The position numbers and the translations under genes are program-made. From UBA4312 sp002394635 (GTDB lineage Bacteria; Bacillota_I; Bacilli_A; Erysipelotrichales; Erysipelotrichaceae): a stretch of DNA of 64,000 nucleotides. The notes under the pieces were generated by a model. The model made no database searches, was not told the origin of the DNA, and saw nothing but the letters and a program-made list of their open reading frames with translations. Shown here piece by piece: positions 9,481 to 18,664 of this stretch. Where the stretch lies: assembly GCA_946539765.1 (NCBI GenBank), contig CAMNHO010000001.1, positions 62,001 to 126,000 on the forward strand. The letters run 5' to 3'. The first letter of the stretch is position 1, and the number at the start of each line of letters is the position of its first letter.

Positions 9481-10488
9481 ATGACAGTAGAAAACGATCC
9501 GGTGGATATTGTGATGACCTGGGTGGATGGCAATGATCCCGCATGGTTAAAGGAAAAAATGGCGTATTCACCTCAACATAAAACATTTAAGGCTGCTTCC
9601 AGCAATGTACGTTTTCGTGACTGGGATAATGTACAATACATATTCCGAGGCATTGAAAAGTTTATGCCCTGGGTCCATAAGGTCTATTTTGTGACATGGG
9701 GCCATGTTCCGGCATGGTTAAATACAGATTATGAAAAGCTGGTTGTGGTAAACCATAAGGATTTCATACCGGAAAAGTATTTACCTACGTTCAATACGAA
9801 TGCGATCGAACTGAATTTTCACCGGATTCCGGGGTTATCGGAATGTTTTATTGATTTCAATGATGACATGTTTGTGATCGGGCCTACAAAGAAAGAAGAT
9901 TTTTTTGTCGACGGAAAGCCGTGTACTACTGCTGTTCTCTCACCGTATCCGATCAATCCAAATGGAATTGCAGCATTGGAAACCAATAATATGGAAATAA
10001 TCAATCAATATTTTTCTGTGAAAGATATTAAAAAGAATAAGAAAAAATGGATAAACAGGAAATATGGAAAAAAGGTATTGCGCACGCTTATTTTTATGCA
10101 TTTTTCTACCATTCTGGGTATTTTTGAACCACATACCCAGCACAGCTTCAAAAAATCAACGTATGAGACAATCTGGAAAAAGGAAGCGAAGCTTTTGGAT
10201 GCAACCTCTAGTCATAAGTTTCGTACAAAGGAGGATGTGACGGACTGGTTGATTCGACATTGGCAGATCATGGAAGGTGATTTTGAACCAAGACGGATGG
10301 ATTTTGAACAATTGTATACACTGCCTGATGAAGAAAAGGCTGTTTTAGAACGATTGAAGAACCCAGGTCCGGTACGTCTGATCTGTATCAATGACAGCCT
10401 GGATATCGAAGATTTCGAACGAATGAAAGAAACGATCAAGAAGGGGCTGAATGAACTGCTGCCGGAAAAGTCCGGCTTTGAACGATAG
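9481..10488 (+). CDS. Stealth-family sugar-phosphate transferase
   Basis: Protein of 335 aa in the Stealth family, which moves a hexose-1-phosphate unit onto a growing polymer to make phosphodiester-linked capsules. All main blocks are visible: CR1 IVMTWVDGNDP at residues 10-20, the NVRFRDWDNVQYIFRGIEKF part of CR2, KVYFVTWGHVPAWL, the catalytic-type FIDFNDDMFVIGP, and a CR4-like C-terminal segment. GGAGGTAAGGT precedes the ATG. In pathogens these proteins help form capsules that mask the cell from host defences; here only the biochemistry is inferred. Confidence 0.92.
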   Translation: MTVENDPVDIVMTWVDGNDPAWLKEKMAYSPQHKTFKAASSNVRFRDWDNVQYIFRGIEKFMPWVHKVYFVTWGHVPAWLNTDYEKLVVVNHKDFIPEKYLPTFNTNAIELNFHRIPGLSECFIDFNDDMFVIGPTKKEDFFVDGKPCTTAVLSPYPINPNGIAALETNNMEIINQYFSVKDIKKNKKKWINRKYGKKVLRTLIFMHFSTILGIFEPHTQHSFKKSTYETIWKKEAKLLDATSSHKFRTKEDVTDWLIRHWQIMEGDFEPRRMDFEQLYTLPDEEKAVLERLKNPGPVRLICINDSLDIEDFERMKETIKKGLNELLPEKSGFER

Positions 10489-10499
10489 AAAGAGGTGCC

Positions 10500-11465
10500 A
10501 TGAAAACATCTGTCATAATCCCTGTCTATAATGGGGAAAAACATTTACATTCCTGTTTCCAGAGAATGGAACAGCAGACAACACAAGATTTTGAAATGAT
10601 CTATGTCGATGACGGATCCACGGACGGCACGGCCAATCTTCTGGATACGTATGCACTGGACAAGAAAAATGTTTCTGTGATCCATCAGAAGAATAAAGGC
10701 GTTTCCGGGGCCCGAAATACGGGATTGGAACATGTACATGGAGAGTACGTGATGTTCTTTGATGTGGATGATACCTGGGATCGGCATATGATCGAAGATA
10801 TGACGTGCCTTATGGAAAGAACGAAGGGTACATTGGGTATCTGCGGTTATCAGGAAAAAGAAGATACTGTCACATTTACGTTTCGTCCATCGCAGAAAAG
10901 ATATTCGCAGGCAGACCTGATCGAACATATTTTAAAACGGCATGACATTCACTGCAGTCTCTGGAATAAGATTTTTAGTGTCCGAAAGATACGAACGCAT
11001 GCTATTCGTTTTGATGAAAGTATATCCATTGGGGAGGATATGTTGTTCTTGCTGCAGTACTGTTCCTATGTAGATACAGCGTTTGCGCTCAAAGCGTGCT
11101 ACTATACTTACCAGAAAAATATAGATAGCGCGATGTTTTCCTTTAAAAAGGAAAAAAGCTTTCAAGAGAGCTGGCTGACGGAATGGGATGCCATTAGAAA
11201 AGCAGAATACGTATTAGATACGATGGGGTATCCATTATCCTTTCTATTGGAAAAGAAAGTCAATGTAGCCAATAAGATCTTATATTTGATGGGTGTCTTT
11301 CATTATAAAGATCCGCGAATGGAAAAGGAACTGGTATATACCATTCGTCAACATTGGAAAGCATATATGAAAACCAATTTGTCTTTAGTGCGAAAAGGCA
11401 GCATTACACTCAATGCCATCTCGCCACGAATGTGTCGCTGGATCAAAACGATCCGGGATCGATAA
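10500..11465 (+). CDS. Family 2 glycosyltransferase
   Basis: Glycosyltransferase of 321 aa. The N-terminal GT-A domain shows SVIIPVYNGEKHL, the YVDDGSTDGTANLL nucleotide-binding motif, GVSGARNTGLEH and the metal-binding FDVDDTW around residues 88-94. AGAGGTGCC precedes the ATG. It is only distantly similar to the gene at 7, so two different linkages are likely. It sits between the Stealth and pyruvyltransferase genes of the same operon. Confidence 0.88.
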   Translation: MKTSVIIPVYNGEKHLHSCFQRMEQQTTQDFEMIYVDDGSTDGTANLLDTYALDKKNVSVIHQKNKGVSGARNTGLEHVHGEYVMFFDVDDTWDRHMIEDMTCLMERTKGTLGICGYQEKEDTVTFTFRPSQKRYSQADLIEHILKRHDIHCSLWNKIFSVRKIRTHAIRFDESISIGEDMLFLLQYCSYVDTAFALKACYYTYQKNIDSAMFSFKKEKSFQESWLTEWDAIRKAEYVLDTMGYPLSFLLEKKVNVANKILYLMGVFHYKDPRMEKELVYTIRQHWKAYMKTNLSLVRKGSITLNAISPRMCRWIKTIRDR

Positions 11466-11486
11466 TAAAGGAAGGAGCGATTCTCA

Positions 11487-12554
11487 ATGAGAAAAAAGGT
11501 TGGGATCTGTACATTATATGACAATGAGAATATTGGGAATCGTCTTCAGAACTATGCGGTACAGTTTATTCTGGAACAGATGGGCTGCCAAACTGAGACA
11601 TTGCCGATCGTCCGGGTTTACGGAAAAAGGGCTAAACTGAAACAATGGCTGCAGCATCTGTGTACGTCTGCTTCTAAAAGAGAACAACAAAAACGAAAAC
11701 AGAAGCGGAAAAAAGCGATTACCGCCTTTACTAAGGAGTATATTCATCTTGGTCAACCGGTGAATAAATTTGATTTACCAAAAGATCTGAAAGATCGGTA
11801 CGATTATTTTGTGACTGGAAGTGACCAGGTATGGCGGAACTGGTCGGAAAAGAAAGAAGATCTGGATTTCTACATGCTTCGCTTTTGTGAAAGGTCACAA
11901 AGGATAGCTTTAGCCCCCAGCTTTGGCAAAGATGAGATTACAACCAACAGGGATTTGTATGTGGAAGGATTAAAAGGATTTGATCATTTGTCTGTTCGGG
12001 AACAAAGTGGACAGCGACTGATTGAACAACTGACTGGACAGCAGGCTCGGGTATTGTTGGATCCTACCATGTTCGTCGATGTGAAACAGTGGTGTGCCAT
12101 TGAAAAAAGACCGGATTGGCTGCCTCAGTCAAAATATATGGTTATCTACTCGCTAAGTGAAATAGATCCATCTGTTCAAATGTATTTGAAACGATTTGAA
12201 TCGGAATATATGATGATCGAATTAAAGAATCCGAAGATAGAATCGTGGTATAATACAAGACCGGATGAATTTCTGTATTTGATCCATCATGCCAGTCTGG
12301 TTGTTACGGATTCATTTCATGCGTGTGTCTTTTCCATTTTATATCATACGGATTTTATCGTATATGAAAGGCAGCTGAAGAATTCCATGTTTTCAAGAAT
12401 TGAAACATTGATGAAAACATTCGGACTAACAGATCGGATCTTTACAAACATGGATCCGAATGCATGGAACCATACGGATTTTACCGGTGTTGCATCGGTG
12501 CTTGAAAAAGAAAGAGAGAAAGCGAAGGCTTTTATTGAACGATCATTGCGTTAA
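11487..12554 (+). CDS. Polysaccharide pyruvyl transferase family protein
   Basis: Protein of 355 aa, expected to add a ketal-linked pyruvate from phosphoenolpyruvate to a sugar of the polymer, giving it negative charge. Family signatures are GNRLQNYAVQ near residue 17, YDYFVTGSDQVWR near residue 108, and TDSFHACVFSILY near residue 276. AAGGAAGGAGCGA precedes the start. Some members of this Pfam family have other roles, so the exact reaction is inferred from context. Confidence 0.82.
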   Translation: MRKKVGICTLYDNENIGNRLQNYAVQFILEQMGCQTETLPIVRVYGKRAKLKQWLQHLCTSASKREQQKRKQKRKKAITAFTKEYIHLGQPVNKFDLPKDLKDRYDYFVTGSDQVWRNWSEKKEDLDFYMLRFCERSQRIALAPSFGKDEITTNRDLYVEGLKGFDHLSVREQSGQRLIEQLTGQQARVLLDPTMFVDVKQWCAIEKRPDWLPQSKYMVIYSLSEIDPSVQMYLKRFESEYMMIELKNPKIESWYNTRPDEFLYLIHHASLVVTDSFHACVFSILYHTDFIVYERQLKNSMFSRIETLMKTFGLTDRIFTNMDPNAWNHTDFTGVASVLEKEREKAKAFIERSLR

Positions 12555-12564
12555 TGGAGGAGCT

Positions 12565-14085
12565 ATGAAGAATCAACGGAAAATAGGTGTCATCTTATCC
12601 TATCTGTCACAAGGAGTACATATCCTTACCGGACTGATCTATACACCGGTGATGTTGCGTCTGTTGGGACAGAGTGAATATGGATTGTATCAACTGGTCG
12701 CTTCTGTTGTATCTTATCTTTCTTTATTGAGCTTTGGTTTTTCGGCTTCGTATGTGCGCTTTTATTCACGCTATAATGAAAAAGGAGAATCAGAAAAGAT
12801 CGAGCAGTTAAATGGAATGTTTCTGAGCATCTTTCTGCTGATCGCGCTCCTCTGTATCGTATGTGGTGTTGTGATGGTTCTCAACATTACCCGTATATTT
12901 GGAAGTGGACTGACAGAAGCCGAGTATGTGAAAGCCCGTATTCTGATGTTTATATTAGTGATCAACTTATCCCTGACATTTCCTATCAGTGTGTTTGATT
13001 GTATTACATCGGCCCATGAACGTTTTTTCTTCCAAAAGCTGGTCACATTTCTTCAAAACCTGCTTAACCCGTTTTTGTGTCTTCCTTTGTTGATCCTGGG
13101 CTTTGGGTCCATCGGGATGGTGATGGTCACAACCGGATTGACGGTTTGTCGTCTTTTATTGAATATGTACTATGTTCTGAAAAAGATGAAGATCCGTTTT
13201 TCCTTCGGAGGTTTTGATTTTACGCTGTTTAAAGAAATGTTTGTGTTTACGTTCTTTATCTTCATTAATCAGATCATTGACCAGGTGAACTGGAGCGTGG
13301 ATAAATTCTTATTAGGACGTTTGTCCGGAACCACCGCTGTTGCGATATATGGTGTCGGAGCGACCATCAATACGATGTATCTGCAATTTTCTACTTCGAT
13401 TGCGCATGTCTTTATTCCCAAGGTCAATCGTATTATTGCCCATAACGAAAAATCACGACAGGTGACCGAATTATTCGTAAAGGTTGGAAGAGTGCAGTAT
13501 TTATTGTTGGGACTGATCATTACCGGCTTTATTTTCTTTGGCAAACCGTTTATGGAGCTATGGGCCGGAAAAAGCTATGACCAAGCGTATTATGTTGCCT
13601 TATTGCTGATCCTGCCGGTTACCGTGCCTTTGATCCAGAATATCGGAATCGAGATACAAAGAGCTATGAACAAACATCAGGTACGCTCGATCGTCTATTT
13701 ATTGATTGCGATCGGAAATATTTTTATGAGTATTCCACTGATCCATCAAATGGGAGCAGCCGGAGCTGCCTTAGGAACGGCCATTTCTTTAACATTAGGG
13801 AATATTCTGTTTATGAACTGGTTTTATCACAGACATTTATATATCGATATTTTGTACTTCTGGAAGAACATAGGCCAAATTACTTTATCTTTTCTCCTTC
13901 CGATCCTGTGTGGATTGCTGCTAAACCACTATTTGGATGTATACCAGCCGAAATTCTTTGTTCTGGGGATTATGATCTACACTCTTTGTTATTGTGGATC
14001 GATCTGGCGATTCGGTATGAATGAACAGGAAAAGGATATATTTTATTCGGTCATAAGAAAACTGGGGATCAATCATGGAAAATAA
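12565..14085 (+). CDS. Second polysaccharide flippase (MOP superfamily)
   Basis: Membrane protein of 506 aa with about 12-14 hydrophobic segments and the family N-terminus, including YTPVMLRLLGQSEYGLYQL. The ATG at 12565 follows TGGAGGAGCT and was preferred to an upstream in-frame ATG at 12460, which would lie inside the pyruvyltransferase gene and add 35 unrelated residues. It is only distantly similar to the first flippase at 2010, so it was probably acquired separately. The stop overlaps the next start by 11 bases. Confidence 0.87.
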   Translation: MKNQRKIGVILSYLSQGVHILTGLIYTPVMLRLLGQSEYGLYQLVASVVSYLSLLSFGFSASYVRFYSRYNEKGESEKIEQLNGMFLSIFLLIALLCIVCGVVMVLNITRIFGSGLTEAEYVKARILMFILVINLSLTFPISVFDCITSAHERFFFQKLVTFLQNLLNPFLCLPLLILGFGSIGMVMVTTGLTVCRLLLNMYYVLKKMKIRFSFGGFDFTLFKEMFVFTFFIFINQIIDQVNWSVDKFLLGRLSGTTAVAIYGVGATINTMYLQFSTSIAHVFIPKVNRIIAHNEKSRQVTELFVKVGRVQYLLLGLIITGFIFFGKPFMELWAGKSYDQAYYVALLLILPVTVPLIQNIGIEIQRAMNKHQVRSIVYLLIAIGNIFMSIPLIHQMGAAGAALGTAISLTLGNILFMNWFYHRHLYIDILYFWKNIGQITLSFLLPILCGLLLNHYLDVYQPKFFVLGIMIYTLCYCGSIWRFGMNEQEKDIFYSVIRKLGINHGK

Positions 14086-15025
14086 TCATATTCGATACAT
14101 TGGCTGTATCAATAAAAAAGCAGAGATTCAAAAGAAAAGCTCCTCCGGAGGTGTCTTTTATGCACTCTGTGAGAAGATCATCGAGCAAGGTGGTGTCGTT
14201 TTCGGCGCGCGTTTTGATGCACAATGGAATGTAATCCATGATTGGGCGGATACCCTGGAGGGTGTTCTTCCGTTTCTAGGCAGTAAATATGTGCAATCAA
14301 AAACAGGGGATTCATATCAAAAGGCAGAAAGCTTTTTGAAACAAGGCCGATGGGTCTTGTTCAGTGGTACACCTTGTCAGATTGCCGGCTTAAAAGGGTA
14401 TCTGAAAACAGAGTATCAGAAACTGTTATGTGTGGATTGTATTTGTCATGGTGTGCCATCGGAAAAAGTATGGCAGCAGTATCTTCATGAAATCTCTCAA
14501 AATAAGACCATTGTTGATATTTCCTTCCGTGATAAAACAGATGGGTGGAAAGATTATGCGATGCGGATCGACTATGCGGACGGGGCACAATACCGATGTC
14601 ATCATTTACAGGATCCGTATATGAAGGGGTTTATCAAAAATCTTTATTTACGTCCTTCCTGTTACCAATGTCCGTTTAAAGGAAACAACTATCACTCCGA
14701 TATAACCTTGGGGGACTTGTGGAATGCACAGAAAATGTATCGTGAACATTATGATGCGATGGGCGTTTCCTTGATTCTGACAAGGACTAAAAAGGGGTGG
14801 ACAATGATGGAATCTATCCGTCAACAACTAAAAACGTTTGAAGTCGATGAACGCGTTTTTGAAGGGTTTCCGTCCGCTTTACAACCAGCGGCCCGACCGA
14901 AAGAAAGCGATGTGTTTGATTCGATGCCGGGAACGTTTTGTCAAAAAGTAGAGAAACTAACGAAAGTGCCAGTGAAGAAAAAAGCCATAAGGAAATTGAA
15001 AAGGATCTTAAAAAGGGTGACATGA
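14075..15025 (+). CDS. FrhB-like (coenzyme F420 hydrogenase/dehydrogenase beta subunit family) protein of polysaccharide loci
   Basis: Protein of 316 aa. It has SSSGGVFYALCE near residue 24, FSGTPCQIAGLKGYL near residue 94, CVDCICHGVPS near residue 119, and a later CYQCPFKG cysteine pair. These cysteines could hold an iron-sulfur cluster, as in F420-binding beta subunits. This subtype is common next to pyruvyltransferase genes in Bacillota and Bacteroidota capsule clusters, where its role is not settled; a redox step on a sugar is one idea. It overlaps the flippase stop by 11 bases and ends the compact operon. Confidence 0.78.
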   Translation: MENNHIRYIGCINKKAEIQKKSSSGGVFYALCEKIIEQGGVVFGARFDAQWNVIHDWADTLEGVLPFLGSKYVQSKTGDSYQKAESFLKQGRWVLFSGTPCQIAGLKGYLKTEYQKLLCVDCICHGVPSEKVWQQYLHEISQNKTIVDISFRDKTDGWKDYAMRIDYADGAQYRCHHLQDPYMKGFIKNLYLRPSCYQCPFKGNNYHSDITLGDLWNAQKMYREHYDAMGVSLILTRTKKGWTMMESIRQQLKTFEVDERVFEGFPSALQPAARPKESDVFDSMPGTFCQKVEKLTKVPVKKKAIRKLKRILKRVT

Positions 15026-15108
15026 AATCGATTTCGGCATTCATGAAAAATGTAACAGATACAAACAATGTGAAAAGGCAGACCTTTATAAAAAGTTGGA
15101 ATGCGAAT

Positions 15109-15147
15109 AAAAACAGGAATGGATCAAGCGTTCCTGTTTTTGTAAAG
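15109..15147 (+). terminator. Rho-independent terminator of the polysaccharide operon
   Basis: Perfect ten-base inverted repeat AAAACAGGAA/TTCCTGTTTT with an 11-base loop, the right arm running into T residues. It lies about 85 bases after the FrhB-like gene. The rest of 15026-15336 holds no gene apart from a short leader ORF next to the following acyltransferase. Confidence 0.7.
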
Positions 15148-15212
15148 TATTTGTATGAGAAGAAACAAGTAAAAGAAAAATGTGAATAAGTCTACTTATA
15201 AAACTGGTTTTA

Positions 15213-15240
15213 TTGACTGTGGATAAGATTTAGATATAAT
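15213..15240 (+). promoter_or_regulatory. Promoter for the acyltransferase gene
   Basis: TTGACT and TATAAT separated by 16 bases, a near-consensus vegetative promoter about 95 bases before the acyltransferase start. It implies that this gene can be transcribed apart from the polysaccharide operon. Confidence 0.7.
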
Positions 15241-15304
15241 ACTTATAGATTAGGAAGTATTATCGATAATAAGTATTTTACACCTGTTGATATCGGAGGT
15301 TTTT

Positions 15305-15349
15305 ATGTTAATGAAAGGATTGCGGGATATAAAAAGATGGAACAAATAA
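15305..15349 (+). CDS. Possible 14-residue leader ORF overlapping the acyltransferase start
   Basis: The best ribosome site in this leader (CGGAGG, five bases before ATG 15305) serves a 14-codon ORF (MLMKGLRDIKRWNK), not the acyltransferase. Its stop lies 10 bases past the acyltransferase ATG at 15337, in another frame. The layout fits translational coupling or a regulatory leader. It could also be chance. Confidence 0.3.
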   Translation: MLMKGLRDIKRWNK

Positions 15350-16344
15350 GAAAACGAATTGATTGGCTGGATATCTGTAAAGGCCTTGCCATTCTTTTAG
15401 TAATCGTTGGGCATATCTATGCGATTCCTTCTGAATTACGTCAGTTTATTTTTTCTTTTCATATGCCGTTGTTTATGATGGTCAATGGATTTCTGATTCA
15501 CAATTACAACATAAAGGACACCTTCTTCAAGTCTTTGCGATCCCTGGTTAAGCCTTATGTCATTGTATGTGTCCTGCAAGCTGTTTTGGCAGCGGCTTTT
15601 GTACAAGGATGGAAGGCTAAAGAAAGCGTACTGATCCATTGTTTGATGGATATGGTCGGAGGAATGTCTAAAATTTCCACTGTTTTTACACAGTTCCAAT
15701 CGGTATGGTTGATTTGGTTTGTTGCTTGTCTGTTTGTGACAAGAAACTTGTATGTAGCGCTCCGATCCCTCACCCAAAAGATACCTTCCATTTTTCAATT
15801 TCTAATTATTCTGGTTGTGGCATATTTGGGGTGGTATGTTGCTCAAACCATCGGATTTTTACCATGGTCTATAGATGTTGCCATGGTTTCGATCCTATTT
15901 CTTGTTACAGGGGACTTTCTACGGATCCATCCTTTGAATGGTAAACTGAAAATATTAACGTTGCTTGTCACTATCTTATTATGGATGATTTGTCTGCATA
16001 ATGGGATTCAAATTGAACTGGCGACGAGAAGCTATCCGTATGGAATCCTTAGTATAGTCTGCGCAATTGCAGGCAGTCTTGTTATGATGGGGATTTCCCA
16101 GGGAATCGAACGAATCCCTGTACTATCTGATTTTCTGATTTGGGCAGGGAAGAACAGTATTGTTATTCTAGCTGTACATTGTCTTGAAATGCGTTTCTTT
16201 CAATGGCAGGAATGGATATATGAACCTTTACATATTAGCCCTGGCTGGAAAACCGATTGTATCATTCACATCACAATGATTCTTCTTATCACATGGAGCT
16301 ATACTGTTATACAAAATATAATAAAACAAAGGAATTCTTTATAA
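15337..16344 (+). CDS. Acyltransferase family 3 membrane protein
   Basis: Membrane O-acyltransferase of 335 aa with about ten hydrophobic segments. The N-terminus RIDWLDICKGLAILLVIVGH carries the conserved Asp and the His of family 3 acyltransferases, and SFHMPLFMMVNGFL follows. It probably acetylates the surface polysaccharide or peptidoglycan. It has its own promoter upstream and a shared bidirectional terminator downstream. A second, distant member of this family is encoded at 60617. Confidence 0.85.
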   Translation: MEQIRKRIDWLDICKGLAILLVIVGHIYAIPSELRQFIFSFHMPLFMMVNGFLIHNYNIKDTFFKSLRSLVKPYVIVCVLQAVLAAAFVQGWKAKESVLIHCLMDMVGGMSKISTVFTQFQSVWLIWFVACLFVTRNLYVALRSLTQKIPSIFQFLIILVVAYLGWYVAQTIGFLPWSIDVAMVSILFLVTGDFLRIHPLNGKLKILTLLVTILLWMICLHNGIQIELATRSYPYGILSIVCAIAGSLVMMGISQGIERIPVLSDFLIWAGKNSIVILAVHCLEMRFFQWQEWIYEPLHISPGWKTDCIIHITMILLITWSYTVIQNIIKQRNSL

Positions 16345-16364
16345 GTCGAATTCCTTTGTTTTAT
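16321..16364. terminator. Bidirectional terminator between convergent genes
   Basis: A perfect 17-base inverted repeat (16321-16337 and 16348-16364, core GGAATTC) with a 10-base loop. A-rich and T-rich ends on both sides let it serve the acyltransferase on the plus strand and the four-sensor operon on the minus strand. It overlaps both stop regions. Confidence 0.85.
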
Positions 16365-17122
16365 TTATAAAGGTTCTGCATATGATTGATGATATCATGA
16401 CGCAGCATGGAAATACTTCGATCTGTATCATGATCCAGGTATTGTTCCAGCTGTCGTTCATATTCTTCCTGCAACATCAGGAAGGTGGTTTCTCTCTGCG
16501 CTTTTCTTGAACTGTGGATTAAAAGGATGATCAAGATCAGCTGTAGTAGGAGAATGACAATAGAAGCGATAAAACGTAAACCTGCGTATGCATTTTGGGC
16601 ACCCAGATCAATAAAGAGAGTTGAAGAAATGTAAATCATAACGGTCTGCAGCACCAAACATAACCCAAAATATACATGTTCCCTTTTCCGATTGAAGATG
16701 TCCACTTCAAAGCCACCAATAACACCATAATAAGCGATAAACATCAAAAGCCCCTGCAATATATATACGGGCAAGGTCGGCATCGCCTGATATGACTGGT
16801 GATAAATACCGAAATAGAATCCGACAATTGGAATCTCCACCAAGGCCATCACACCGAGCTCAAAAGGAAGAGCCCATAGCTTTTTGACCATTCTTTCCTC
16901 TGGAAAGAAAAGAAAGATAGAGATTGTAAAGAAGATCATCGATGACAAGAGTCGTACAAGGGGATCGTGAAAAAGAAAGAGCGTTGAACTGTTCACGATG
17001 ATCTCATAGTAAAGAAAGACCTTTACAAAGGAAACAAAACGATTCTCCGAGTATAAAAAATAATCTAGAAAATACGCAATCGCTATATTCTGCGGCGTCA
17101 GTAAGATATAGTCATACCACAT
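16361..17122 (-). CDS. AgrC-like sensor/His-box membrane protein without ATPase domain (copy 1 of 4)
   Basis: Protein of 253 aa with six to seven hydrophobic segments over residues 1-205, a coiled-coil-like charged segment (LMLQEEYERQLEQYL) and then LRHDIINH. This is the dimerisation/phosphoacceptor box of AgrC-class (GHKL) histidine kinases, with His242 as the likely phosphorylation site. The protein ends ten residues after RHD, so the catalytic ATPase domain is absent. AGAGG precedes the ATG. It is the last gene of a minus-strand operon with three paralogues, a GHKL ATPase and a LytTR regulator. The sensed signal is unknown. Confidence 0.75.
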   Translation of the reverse strand: MWYDYILLTPQNIAIAYFLDYFLYSENRFVSFVKVFLYYEIIVNSSTLFLFHDPLVRLLSSMIFFTISIFLFFPEERMVKKLWALPFELGVMALVEIPIVGFYFGIYHQSYQAMPTLPVYILQGLLMFIAYYGVIGGFEVDIFNRKREHVYFGLCLVLQTVMIYISSTLFIDLGAQNAYAGLRFIASIVILLLQLILIILLIHSSRKAQRETTFLMLQEEYERQLEQYLDHDTDRSISMLRHDIINHMQNLYK

Positions 17123-17124
17123 GA

Positions 17125-17883
17125 TTAACCTCTTTCTTTCCAGTAATTCAATAAATCATGACGGAGCTGACGAATCTGGTCATCTTCGTTCAAATTCAGA
17201 TACGCATTCAACTGGGATTCATATTCCTTTTGCAGCATCCACAGTGTTTTTTCTTTTTGTTGGTGACGGGAATATCGGACCAGGGAATAAAGCAGGACCG
17301 ACTGCACCAAAAGAATCGAGATATAGCTAATTCCCCGTACAGTCACAAAAGCCGGCTGATCGGGCTGATCCATAAGCAGAGTGGCGGATATATATAATAG
17401 GGCAACTTGAATAACCAGACAGAATCCAAACAGGATATGTTCTTTCCGTGACTGAAACAGGCTGACATCAAAATAACGGATGATCCAATAGTAGATCAGG
17501 GTCATGATCAAAGCCTGCAGCGTATATAAAGCCAAGGTTGGCAGTTCCTGCTGGGTATGGTGATAGATCCCAAAGTGAAAACCAATGGTCGGAACTTCAG
17601 ACAACAACATGCCGCCAATTTCAAATAACAAAGCCCATATTTTTTTGGTTGTGCTTTCTTTTGGATACAAAAGAAAGATGCAACCTGCAAATAATGCGAT
17701 ATTGCCTACAAACCGAAGAAGGAAAGAATAGAACAAAAAATAAGTACAGGAATTGACCAGTATTTCATAGAACAAAAATGTCTTGATAAAGGATATCATG
17801 CGATTGTCTGAATCTAGATAAAAAGACAGAAAATACGCAATCGGCAGATTTTGTAAAGACAGTAATAAGTATTCTTCCAACAT
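17125..17883 (-). CDS. AgrC-like sensor/His-box membrane protein without ATPase domain (copy 2 of 4)
   Basis: Paralogue of 252 aa with the same plan: N-terminal membrane domain of six to seven segments, a linker with MLQKEYESQLNAYL, then QLRHDLLNYW with His242, and a stop nine residues after RHD. Start follows AAGGAGTTGATCGT. Two bases separate its stop from the start of copy 1. Membrane-domain sequences of the copies have diverged clearly (for example QNLPIAYFLSFYL here), while the linker and His box are strongly conserved. This suggests different inputs and a shared output. Confidence 0.75.
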   Translation of the reverse strand: MLEEYLLLSLQNLPIAYFLSFYLDSDNRMISFIKTFLFYEILVNSCTYFLFYSFLLRFVGNIALFAGCIFLLYPKESTTKKIWALLFEIGGMLLSEVPTIGFHFGIYHHTQQELPTLALYTLQALIMTLIYYWIIRYFDVSLFQSRKEHILFGFCLVIQVALLYISATLLMDQPDQPAFVTVRGISYISILLVQSVLLYSLVRYSRHQQKEKTLWMLQKEYESQLNAYLNLNEDDQIRQLRHDLLNYWKERG

Positions 17884-17887
17884 ACGA

Positions 17888-18664
17888 TCAACTCCTTGTG
17901 TTCCAGTAATTCAATAAATCATGGCGTAATCGACGAATCTGATCCTCTTCTTTTAAATCCATATAGTCATGCAGCTGCTGCTCATATTCCTTCTGCAGCA
18001 TCAGGCGTGTCTGCTGACTTTGTTCTTTTTGTTTCTGTTTAAATAATAAATAGAAGGTATACAAAAACAATAACAGACTTGCCAATAGAAACAGGATCAA
18101 CATATACATATAGGCTTTGGTATAAAACAATCGGGTGAAGATCATGGTGCCCCCATACAAGTAACAAACCTGGATGATGCAGCAGATCAGGATATATCGC
18201 ATAAATGAAGTGGATATAAACTGATCGCGGTTAAACAGACGGATCAAAACTGTATATAAGGTAAAAAACAGAACAAACTGTATCAAATAGATATAGATCG
18301 GACCAAAGGTCTCTGGTGGATTACCTTCGATGACCAGATACACCCCGGTCAGCAGCATTTCCACGATCAGGATCACAGCGACCAATAAGAAGCTGGCCAG
18401 GATCTTTCGAAACAATCGTTCCCGGCGAAAGAACAGAAAGATGCCGGTAGTCAGTAAAACCAGATTCATGATAAACTTTGGCAACAGCCGGTACCACAGA
18501 AGAACAGAAGCCAAAGGAATCAGAATCTGATAGAACAGAGTGATCTGGAGAAAAGCTTTCTTTCGGTTTTCTGCATATAAGAACTGGCTGAGAAAGTATG
18601 CATATAATAAATTTTGTGGAAATTGAATCAAGAAGATCCTTATAAAAAATGAACCATCCGACAT
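17888..18664 (-). CDS. AgrC-like sensor/His-box membrane protein without ATPase domain (copy 3 of 4)
   Basis: Paralogue of 258 aa. It has a hydrophobic sensor region, then MLQKEYEQQLHDYMDL and RRLRHDLLNYW (His248), ending nine residues after RHD. GGAGGAAGCTTAG before the ATG lies in the last codons of copy 4, so the ribosome site is embedded in the upstream gene. That fixed spacing argues that the short form is the native gene layout rather than a recent truncation. Confidence 0.75.
   Translation of the reverse strand: MSDGSFFIRIFLIQFPQNLLYAYFLSQFLYAENRKKAFLQITLFYQILIPLASVLLWYRLLPKFIMNLVLLTTGIFLFFRRERLFRKILASFLLVAVILIVEMLLTGVYLVIEGNPPETFGPIYIYLIQFVLFFTLYTVLIRLFNRDQFISTSFMRYILICCIIQVCYLYGGTMIFTRLFYTKAYMYMLILFLLASLLLFLYTFYLLFKQKQKEQSQQTRLMLQKEYEQQLHDYMDLKEEDQIRRLRHDLLNYWNTRS

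Noticed and set aside
14938..15189. An 83-codon plus-strand ORF overlapping the end of the FrhB-like gene
   Set aside because: It is a lysine-rich out-of-frame shadow without a ribosome site and runs across the terminator.
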